A stretch of 32,406 nucleotides of DNA from Rhodospirillaceae bacterium Spongia-Bin9 (lineage in GTDB: Bacteria > Pseudomonadota > Alphaproteobacteria > Bin65). The notes beneath the pieces were generated by a model, which saw nothing but the letters and a program-made list of their open reading frames with translations, did no database searches and was not told the origin of the DNA. A program made the translations under genes and the position numbers. This document shows positions 24,111 to 30,104 of the stretch, piece after piece (the stretch's first letter is position 1; every line of letters begins with the position of its first letter). The stretch is taken from contig FZLR01000030.1 of assembly GCA_900197615.1 (NCBI GenBank), positions 1-32,406 of the forward strand, written 5' to 3'.

Positions 24111-24562
24111 TGGCGCAATCCCCGCAGTGCGTATTTGCCGATCTTGGCGAGGATCGTCACGCAGCCGCCGACCAGAATGGCGTAGTAACCGACCTTTATC
24201 GGCCAGCCGAGCGCGGCGTATATCGAGAACATTCTGGGCAGCAGCGCCCAGGTCGACCAGACCAGAAACCCGACGAACAGGACGATCGCGATATCCTCGA
24301 GAATTTCGCGCACCCTGGGCGGCAGATCGAGAATCTGGACCTTGATGTGGCTGTCGTCCTGATCGAGCGCAAAACCGCTCAGGAAGACGAGCCAGATCAT
24401 GATGATGACGCTGAGTTCCTCGGTCCAGGAAATCCCGAGGGCGCCGTTCAGCACGAAGCGGTCGACGATATTGACCGAGAGCAGCCCGATGACCACGACA
24501 ATCGCCGGCACGAAGACGTACCGGCGGATACGACCGCTCAGGCTCCGTGCGAGACGCCGCAT
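24101..24562 (-). CDS. TRAP transporter small permease (DctQ type)
   Basis: This 153-residue four-helix membrane protein matches DctQ: a basic N-terminus, helix 1 with PAIVVVIGLLSVNI, the conserved ISWTEELSVIIMIWLVFLSG around helix 2, a cytoplasmic loop, and helices 3 and 4. It docks the binding protein to the DctM channel. ATG 24562 has no visible Shine-Dalgarno site and is preceded by overlapping GC-rich hairpins, which may keep permease synthesis below that of the binding protein. It overlaps dctM by 10 bp. Confidence 0.92.
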   Translation of the reverse strand: MRRLARSLSGRIRRYVFVPAIVVVIGLLSVNIVDRFVLNGALGISWTEELSVIIMIWLVFLSGFALDQDDSHIKVQILDLPPRVREILEDIAIVLFVGFLVWSTWALLPRMFSIYAALGWPIKVGYYAILVGGCVTILAKIGKYALRGLRQWN

Positions 24563-24568
24563 GTTACA

Positions 24569-24593
24569 GGCCGTGCCGGCCGCTGCCGGCGGC
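24569..24593 (-). other. GC-rich hairpins in the dctP-dctQ gap
   Basis: Two mutually exclusive dyads, ggcc-gtgcc-ggcc (24569-24581) and gccgc-tgccg-gcggc (24579-24593), lie directly before the dctQ start. In binding-protein transporters such structures in the gap between binding protein and permease often reduce downstream expression or stabilise the upstream message; the same role here is inference. Confidence 0.4.
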
Positions 24594-24675
24594 GGAAAGC
24601 AAACCGCCCGAAGCGGCCGCAGCCGCCCCGGGCGATTTCAATGGCATCGGATCGGCAACGGTCCGGAGGCCGTCG

Positions 24676-25719
24676 CTATTTGAGCATGCCGGCTTTCCGC
24701 AGGCGTGCAAGCAGCGCCGGCGGCGTATATTTCGCCACCGCCTTGCTCTTGTAGACGCTCTCGCTGGCCTTCTGCCACATCGCCATCTGCTCTGGCGTCA
24801 GGTCGATGATCTCGGCCCCGCGTTTCTTGATTGCATCGCGGAAAGCCTGGTGAGCCTCCTGGTCGACCTTCATCTCGTACAGGGCGGCTTCCTGTCCGAC
24901 TTCCAGCATGACCTTGCGAATGTCCGCCGGCAGTTTGTTCCAGAAATCCACCCGGACCCACATCACCTGCGGCAGATACTGGAAATTCACCATGGTGATG
25001 TATTTGGCGATTTCGTCGAAGCCGACATTGTGGATGTGCGGTATGGGGATTTGCACGCCCTCGAACAGGCCCTGGCTGAAGCCGGTGAAAGTGTCCGCCC
25101 ACGGTATCGGAGTCGGGTTGGCGCCCCAGGCCTTGTTGATGATGACATCGAGCGGCGCGAGGCTGACCCGCTGCTTGACGTTCTTGATGTCCGCCGGAAC
25201 GACCAGCCGGACCTTGCGGGTCGCGATCGCCCGGGCGCCGCCGTTGCTCGGCATAATGTAGACCAGCTTGAGGCCGGTCTCCTTTTCGACCTTGGCCTGG
25301 ATTTCCTTGCCGACATCGCTGTTGATCATTTGCAACAGCTGGCGCGGGCCGGTCTTGATATCGCCGCTGACGATGTAGGGCAGGTTGACCCAGTCGTAAT
25401 GGCGGGGGAAGAAGCCGACCCGGGGCGTGCCGGCCGCCGCGAAATCGATCGATCCGGCGAGCAGCGCCTCGAGCGCCTTCTCTTCCTGGTAGAGGCTGCC
25501 GCTGTGGTGAATCTTGAACTTGACCCGGCTGTTGGTCCGCTTCTCGACTTCGGCGGCGAAGAAGTTGACTGCCTTGCCCGACGAAATCTTCGGACTCGGG
25601 TAACCGGCATAGGTGAACTTGAACTCCTGGGCCTGCGGCGCCTGGCTCGCCAGAGCCGTGCCCGCCAACGCCATCGCGGCGAAAACCCCGGATTGTTTTA
25701 TGCTCTTCAAGATAGTCAC
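24676..25719 (-). CDS. TRAP transporter substrate-binding protein (DctP family)
   Basis: The 347-residue periplasmic protein starts with a signal peptide: MTILKSIKQ, a hydrophobic core and a likely cut after ASQAPQA. The mature part shows DctP features: FFAAEVEKRTNSRVKFKIHHSGSL, ALLAGSIDFAAAGT, the ligand-binding zone around ARAIATRKVRLVVPADIKNVKQR with the conserved arginine, and DTFTGFSQGLFEGVQIPIPH. I chose GTG 25719 because GGGAGGAA ends six bases before it; the ATG at 25737 lies upstream of that ribosome-binding site and would add six residues that spoil the signal peptide. A good promoter stands about 50 bases upstream, so dctP can be expressed without the hydrolase and ThDP enzyme. The substrate is unknown; the neighbours suggest an organic acid or sulfonate. 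Confidence 0.92.
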   Translation of the reverse strand: MTILKSIKQSGVFAAMALAGTALASQAPQAQEFKFTYAGYPSPKISSGKAVNFFAAEVEKRTNSRVKFKIHHSGSLYQEEKALEALLAGSIDFAAAGTPRVGFFPRHYDWVNLPYIVSGDIKTGPRQLLQMINSDVGKEIQAKVEKETGLKLVYIMPSNGGARAIATRKVRLVVPADIKNVKQRVSLAPLDVIINKAWGANPTPIPWADTFTGFSQGLFEGVQIPIPHIHNVGFDEIAKYITMVNFQYLPQVMWVRVDFWNKLPADIRKVMLEVGQEAALYEMKVDQEAHQAFRDAIKKRGAEIIDLTPEQMAMWQKASESVYKSKAVAKYTPPALLARLRKAGMLK

Positions 25720-25769
25720 GTTCACTTCCTCCCTCATGAATGAATGGACCGCGGTTGAAGATGCGCGGC

Positions 25770-25798
25770 ATTCTTATAGTGCCCCTACACCCTGTCAA
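25770..25798 (-). promoter_or_regulatory. dctP promoter
   Basis: On the complement a perfect TTGACA (25798-25793) is followed after 17 bases by AAGAAT (25775-25770), within CACTATAAGAATG. The start of transcription would be near 25763, about 44 bases before the dctP start codon. This is the strongest promoter-like sequence in the window. Confidence 0.6.
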
Positions 25799-25802
25799 GC
25801 TG

Positions 25803-25835
25803 GCCCCGGACATAGCGGCGTCCCGGCTCCGGGGC
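25803..25835 (-). promoter_or_regulatory. 8-bp inverted repeat just upstream of the dctP promoter
   Basis: A perfect repeat gccccgga (25803-25810) / tccggggc (25828-25835) with a 17-base spacer begins 4 bases upstream of the -35 box. Its centre is near -56, a usual place for an activator. It could instead be the stem of a terminator for the ThDP gene, but no T tract follows. Confidence 0.4.
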
Positions 25836-25881
25836 AGGGACTCGGCGGACGAGTATCCGCTGTTTGGGAGCAAAACGCACA

Positions 25882-25896
25882 GGCCGAAGCCCGGCC
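25882..25896 (-). terminator. Hairpin after the ThDP enzyme gene
   Basis: On the complement ggccg-ggctt-cggcc forms a 5-bp stem ten bases after the stop, followed after six bases by TTTT. This may partly end transcription before the dctP promoter. Confidence 0.35.
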
Positions 25897-25905
25897 CGGC
25901 ACGGT

Positions 25906-27594
25906 TCACATGCGATGGGCGAAGCTGTCGCGCCGGAAGCTGTACAGGGCGTCCGGATCGACCTTGATGTCGACGACCGCCGGCTTGTCGGCGTCCAGCG
26001 CCGCGGCGATCGCATCTTCCACCTCCGACAGGCGCTCGACCCGGTACCCGACGCCGCCATAGAGGCGGGCCAACTCGTCGAACGGCGGGCTGCTGACGTC
26101 CGCGCCGATATAGCGCTCGCCGAAAAAGTCCCGCTGATAGGCCTTCTCCGCGCCCCAGCAGCCGTTGTTCATCACGACCGTGACGGTGTTGAGTCCGGCA
26201 TCCACCGCCGTGCTCAACTCCGAAATCTGCATGCCGAAGCCGCCGTCTCCGGCGAAGCTGATCACCGGGCGGTCCGGCTGCGCAGCCTTCACGCCGAGGC
26301 CGCAGGCAAAGGAGAAGCCGACCAGCCCGAAATCGAGCGGCGTGAACAGGCAGGGCGGCTCCCAGTATTCGAGCGCGTCGGTGGCCTGCAGCGTCATCGT
26401 GCCGGCGTCGAGCACGATCGCCGCGTTGCGGGGCAGGACGCGGCGGTAGGCCCGGAACAGGCCGGAAGGCTGGATCGGGGTTTCGTCCATGACCGCTTCG
26501 GCGTCGCGCCTGGCGAGGAACGCCTTGCGCTCGGCCTGGAACCGTTCGGTCCACTGCGTTGCCGCGCGGATTGCGGCGGCGTTGCGCACCGCCTCGGCCA
26601 GTTGTTCGGCAACCGTCGGCGCGTCGGCCCAGATGCCCAGCGAGACCGGGAAATGGCGGCCGATTTCCGTCGGCTCGATCTCCACCTGGATTATCGCGGC
26701 GTCCCGGTTGATGTTGTCGTAGGAATAGAAGGTCGAGTTGAAGCCCAGGCGGGTGCCGAGCGCGAGGATGACATCGGCCTCGAGCACAAGGCGGGACGCC
26801 ACCGGGTTGCCGCGCGGGCCCATCTGGCCGGCGTTGAGCGGATGCCCGAAGGGGATGGCGTCGCCGTGCCCCGGCGACATGGCGACCGGCGCGTCCAGAA
26901 GCTCGGCGAGCGCGAGGGCCTGCGCCGCACCGCCGCTGTTCTTGATCCCGCCGCCGGCGACGATGACCGGCCGTTCGGCGTCGAGCAGCATTTGTGCGGC
27001 TTGCTCGACGGCGGCCGCCGGGGCGGCCGGGGCGAACTGGACCCGGTAGGATTCCGGCGCCGGCGGTTCGGGGAATACGGCCTTCGCGGATTGCACGTCG
27101 CGCGGCAGGTTCAGCAATACCGGGCCGCGCCGCGGCGTCAGCGCAGTGCGGAAGCCGGCCTGGAACAATTCCGGGATGCGGCCGACGCTCGGCACGGTCA
27201 CGCTCGACTTGGTGACCGGGGACAGGGTCGCGTGCTGGTCGACCTCCTGGAACGCGTCGCGATAGACATGGGCGGACGACAGCGCGCCCGCGATCGCCAC
27301 GACCGGCGAATAGGCGGCCGAGGCCTGGGCGAGACCGGTCAGCAGGTTGGTAGCCCCCGGCCCGTTCTGTCCCGCGATGATCACGCCCGGCCCGCCGCTC
27401 GCCCGGGCGTAGCCGTCGGCCATATGGGTTCCGGTGCGCTCGTCGTGCACGCCGACGAACTGAATGGAATTCGCCTCGTAGAGCCCGTCGAACACTTCCA
27501 TGGTCGCCGAGCCGATGAGCCCGAAGACATGGCGGACATTCTCGTTCTTGAGGGCTTCGACAACGGCCTGGCCGCCATAGATCGGTTCGGTCAT
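25906..27594 (-). CDS. ThDP-dependent enzyme, acetolactate synthase superfamily, Xsc-like
   Basis: The 562-residue protein has the three domains of the acetolactate synthase superfamily: a pyrimidine-binding domain with the catalytic glutamate E52 (HDERTG), a central Rossmann-like domain (VILALGTRLGFN), and the cofactor domain with GDG at 449-451 and NN at 476-477, the ThDP-Mg motif. Several stretches recall sulfoacetaldehyde acetyltransferase (Xsc): GLIGSATMEV, AFQEVDQ, and NNGCWGAEKAYQRDFFGERYIG, where Xsc has a very similar NN-x2-WGAEK-x2-Q segment. Xsc itself is usually next to pta, which is absent, and E52 lies in a different local context, so the exact reaction (acetyltransfer, decarboxylation or carboligation) is open. 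ATG 27594 follows GGAG at nine bases. It lies downstream of the alpha/beta hydrolase and upstream of the TRAP genes, suggesting breakdown of the imported substrate. Confidence 0.85.
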   Translation of the reverse strand: MTEPIYGGQAVVEALKNENVRHVFGLIGSATMEVFDGLYEANSIQFVGVHDERTGTHMADGYARASGGPGVIIAGQNGPGATNLLTGLAQASAAYSPVVAIAGALSSAHVYRDAFQEVDQHATLSPVTKSSVTVPSVGRIPELFQAGFRTALTPRRGPVLLNLPRDVQSAKAVFPEPPAPESYRVQFAPAAPAAAVEQAAQMLLDAERPVIVAGGGIKNSGGAAQALALAELLDAPVAMSPGHGDAIPFGHPLNAGQMGPRGNPVASRLVLEADVILALGTRLGFNSTFYSYDNINRDAAIIQVEIEPTEIGRHFPVSLGIWADAPTVAEQLAEAVRNAAAIRAATQWTERFQAERKAFLARRDAEAVMDETPIQPSGLFRAYRRVLPRNAAIVLDAGTMTLQATDALEYWEPPCLFTPLDFGLVGFSFACGLGVKAAQPDRPVISFAGDGGFGMQISELSTAVDAGLNTVTVVMNNGCWGAEKAYQRDFFGERYIGADVSSPPFDELARLYGGVGYRVERLSEVEDAIAAALDADKPAVVDIKVDPDALYSFRRDSFAHRM

Positions 27595-27691
27595 TTCTGC
27601 ATTCTCCAAGGCGTCTGGAAGTTTCTTTCGTCAGGCAAATGGCGCCGGTCGCCGCCAGCCGGCCCGGAATGGCCGGTGCTTCGCAGGGCGC

Positions 27692-28585
27692 TCACCAGAC
27701 GACGTCGCCGAAAATGTACGGGTCCTTCGCCGGAAGGCCCATCTGCCGGAGCATGGCGGCGCACAGCTCCGACAGCGGGTTTCCCAGCGACATAAGGATC
27801 GAATAATGCTGGTCGAACTCCGGCTTGAGGTAGACCGCCGGGCTGCCCTGGTCGCGCAAGACGACCATCGTGTCCTCGGTCTGGCGGATCCACTCGCTGG
27901 TTTCCATTCCGCCGACGGCGACGACCAGCGGAATGTGCGGCGCCGGCGGGTTGTAGCGCGGGCTGAGCGCGCGCACTTCGTCGTCCGGCAAAAGCAGCTC
28001 CTCGGCGCCGGGCACCAGCATCACGGGCTCCAGGTCCAGCATCGCGCTCACGATGGTCGCGCCCTTGACCGCATCGTCGGGCAGCCCGAAGTCGCGGTTG
28101 AAATCCCCGGTGCACATCATCGAGGCGAGGTGGCCGCCGGCGGAATGGCCCGAGATGAAAATCTTCTCCCGGTCGCCGTTGGCCTCTTCGGCATGGTCCC
28201 AGACCCATTTCAGGGCGGCGCGGACCTGGCGCACCACTTCGGTCAGCGGCACCCTCGGGCAGAGATCGTAGTTGAGCAGGATGGAGGCGCCGCCGGCGTC
28301 CAGCACCGCCGGGGCGACCAGCGTGTGGTCGAAGCTGTCGAGAAACCGCCAGAAGCCGCCATGGACGAAAATATTGATCGGCGCGCCGGGTTCCTTCGCC
28401 GGGAACAGGTCCAGCGTCTGCCCCGGCGTGGGACCGTAGGGCACGCGCAGCCGGCCTTCGTATTCGCTGCGCGCCAGCGCGCTGGCCAGCGTCCACTGGG
28501 CCTTCCAGACCGGGTGTTCGGGCACCGCGATGCGCGGACTGTACTGACGTATCAGTTCTTCGCGCGGTAAGTCGCGATAGTCCAT
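27692..28585 (-). CDS. Alpha/beta hydrolase, kynurenine-formamidase-like
   Basis: The 297-residue cytoplasmic protein shows the HGGFW oxyanion motif (75-79) and nucleophile elbow GHSAG with S148, a likely acidic partner in VGGMETSEW (about E228) and the catalytic His H260 in FDQHYSIL. This arrangement is found in the carboxylesterase/arylformamidase group to which bacterial kynurenine-formamidase-like proteins belong. The substrate is an ester, lactone or N-formyl/amide bond; there is no other tryptophan-degradation gene nearby, so I do not name it KynB. ATG 28585 has a strong GGAGG at the right distance. It is first in the leftward group hydrolase - ThDP enzyme - TRAP and is divergent from the CurA-like oxidoreductase. 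Confidence 0.87.
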   Translation of the reverse strand: MDYRDLPREELIRQYSPRIAVPEHPVWKAQWTLASALARSEYEGRLRVPYGPTPGQTLDLFPAKEPGAPINIFVHGGFWRFLDSFDHTLVAPAVLDAGGASILLNYDLCPRVPLTEVVRQVRAALKWVWDHAEEANGDREKIFISGHSAGGHLASMMCTGDFNRDFGLPDDAVKGATIVSAMLDLEPVMLVPGAEELLLPDDEVRALSPRYNPPAPHIPLVVAVGGMETSEWIRQTEDTMVVLRDQGSPAVYLKPEFDQHYSILMSLGNPLSELCAAMLRQMGLPAKDPYIFGDVVW

Positions 28586-28735
28586 GTTCGCCTCCTGACG
28601 CCCGCCGCCGCGATGGACGGGCCTGGGCCCGAACTCTCAGGGAATTCGAGGTCGGCCAGCGCTAACACGAACAAGCCGGGGCGCAAAAGTCTCCGGCAGG
28701 TCGCCGCGTCAAGCCGCCGTTCCGGCCGATCGGGG

Positions 28736-28780
28736 GTTCGCCGAACGGGGACGGACGCCGCGCCGGGCAAACGCTTGCCC
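28736..28780. promoter_or_regulatory. Dyads in the divergent hydrolase/oxidoreductase gap
   Basis: Two perfect inverted repeats lie in the 267-bp divergent gap: gttcg-c-cgaac (28736-28746) and gggcaa-acgc-ttgccc (28765-28780). Either could bind a dimeric regulator controlling both sides. A TATACG at 28812-28817 may be a rightward -10 box; no convincing -35 partner was found. Confidence 0.35.
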
Positions 28781-28852
28781 AGGCGCGCTTCACATCCCGG
28801 ACCCCCTTCTATACGGTGCCGGCAATCCCGGCATCGAACGGAGTACCCCGCC

Positions 28853-29878
28853 ATCCCGTCCCGCGAAAACCGCCGCTTCGTGCTGCGCTCCCGCCCGATC
28901 CATCTTGCCGGGCCGGAGAATTTCGAACTGCAGCGTTGCCCGGTTCCCGATCTGGAGGACGGAGAGGCGCTGGTGCGGATCGAAATGGCGGCGCTGTCCG
29001 CCTGGCAGGGCATGCGCACCAAGGATTTCAGGAACTTTATCCGCCCGTTCGACATCGGCGAACTCATCGGCTGCGATACCTTCGCCCGGGTCGTCGAGAG
29101 CCGGTGCGAGGCCCTGCCGGTCGGCGCCGCGGTCGTCGGCCGCCAGGGCTGGCAGGATTATGCCGCCGTCCGGCCGGAGGAGGTGTCGCTCGCGTCCGGC
29201 GACTACACGGCGGAGGAATGGCTCACCGCCCTGTCCTCGCCGGGGCAGACCCCGTATCTCGCCTTTTCGCAGAAGGTGCGGCCGATGCCGGGCGAGACCC
29301 TGGTCGTCACCTCGGCGGCGGGGGCGGTCGGCAGCTACGCGGTGCAGCTCGGCCGGCTGGCCGGCGCGCGGGTCGTCGGGATCGCCGGCGGCCCGGAGAA
29401 GTCCGCGTTCGTGCGCGACCGGCTCGGCGCCGATGCCGCGGTCGACTACCGCTCCGATGCCTTTGCCGACGCGCTGGCGGCGGCGTGTCCCGACGGCGTC
29501 GACCTGTATTTCGATACGGTCGGCGGCCCGGTGGCCGACGCCGTGTCGGAGAACCTCGCCAAGCGGGCGGATATCCTGCTGGTCGGCCGGGTCGCGGCCA
29601 ACAACAGCGTTGAACCGGAGCGGGACATGGCGAACCTGCGCCATGTCTGGTCGCAGGAGGCGACGATCCATGCGTTCAACCGATACGCCTACAAAGACCT
29701 GTATCCCCAGGTCATCGAGCGGCTCGGCGCCCTGCTGCGCGCTGGCAGCCTGACGATGCACAACCAGGTCGTCGACGGCATGGAGCAGACGCCGGCCGCC
29801 CTGCACGATGTGCTCACCGGCAACCATATCGGGAAGATGCTGGTGCGCTATTCGGAGAGCGGCGCGGACCGCCTCTGA
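28853..29878 (+). CDS. Zinc-independent NADP-dependent oxidoreductase, CurA-like (MDR superfamily)
   Basis: The protein (about 341 residues) matches the CurA / 2-alkenal reductase branch of medium-chain dehydrogenases, which reduce conjugated double bonds of enones and enals with NADPH: NRRFVLRSRP and PENFELQRCPVPDLEDGE at the N-terminus, the cofactor loop TSAAGAVGSYAVQLGRLAG, then DLYFDTVGGPVADAV and FNRYAYKDLYPQ. No zinc-binding residues are seen. The start is unusual: an open frame runs back to an ATG at 28613 but its first 80 residues are unrelated to the family. The sequence GGAG, nine bases, then ATC at 28853 gives a family-like N-terminus IPSRENRRFVL, so I suggest an AUC start; the first standard alternative is GTG 28880, which cuts the first strand. 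Its divergent position suggests shared control with the hydrolase-ThDP-TRAP genes. Confidence 0.8.
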   Translation: MPSRENRRFVLRSRPIHLAGPENFELQRCPVPDLEDGEALVRIEMAALSAWQGMRTKDFRNFIRPFDIGELIGCDTFARVVESRCEALPVGAAVVGRQGWQDYAAVRPEEVSLASGDYTAEEWLTALSSPGQTPYLAFSQKVRPMPGETLVVTSAAGAVGSYAVQLGRLAGARVVGIAGGPEKSAFVRDRLGADAAVDYRSDAFADALAAACPDGVDLYFDTVGGPVADAVSENLAKRADILLVGRVAANNSVEPERDMANLRHVWSQEATIHAFNRYAYKDLYPQVIERLGALLRAGSLTMHNQVVDGMEQTPAALHDVLTGNHIGKMLVRYSESGADRL

Positions 29879-29976
29879 GCGCAGTCCGGCAAGGATCTCC
29901 GCGCGCCGGTGCAGCGTCGGTCCGGGACTCGTTCAGCGGTGGGGAAAAACCCGATTTATTCCGGAATTACAGCAGG

Positions 29977-30005
29977 TTGACGGATTTCGGGCTGTGACTT
30001 ACTGT
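29977..30005 (+). promoter_or_regulatory. Candidate nrdJ promoter P1
   Basis: TTGACG (29977-29982), a 17-base spacer and TACTGT (30000-30005) fit a sigma-70 promoter about 100 bases before nrdJ. Confidence 0.4.
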
Positions 30006-30010
30006 GTGGA

Positions 30011-30028
30011 AACAAACAACGAACAAAC
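30011..30028 (+). repeat. Direct heptamer repeat AACAAAC between the nrdJ promoters
   Basis: AACAAAC occurs at 30011-30017 and 30022-30028, an 11-bp period that puts both copies on the same face of the helix. It lies between P1 and the -35 box of P2, a place suited to a regulator. No known consensus (NrdR box, DnaA box) fits. Confidence 0.4.
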
Positions 30029-30030
30029 TA

Positions 30031-30059
30031 TTGTCGAATTGGCCGGGCGGTGCTAGATT
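30031..30059 (+). promoter_or_regulatory. Candidate nrdJ promoter P2
   Basis: TTGTCG (30031-30036), a 17-base spacer and TAGATT (30054-30059) form a second good promoter, giving a short leader of about 40 bases. The leader repeats ggctgcgg twice (30064-30071 and 30078-30085). Confidence 0.45.
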
Positions 30060-30104
30060 AAGAGGCTGCGGCCTTACGGCTGCGGGGCCGGGGACGCCAA
30101 CCGT

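Noticed and set aside
24638-26554. A 638-codon open frame overlapping dctP and the ThDP gene
   Set aside because: It is a shifted frame of the same strand crossing two genuine genes and the promoter between them.
28613-28852. N-terminal extension of the CurA-like protein from ATG 28613
   Set aside because: The added residues are Arg/Ser/Pro-rich and unlike the family, and they cover the divergent promoter region.
29879-30104. Cobalamin riboswitch before the B12-dependent reductase
   Set aside because: The gap is only 226 bp and I find no B12-box-like conserved core; a covariance search would be decisive.
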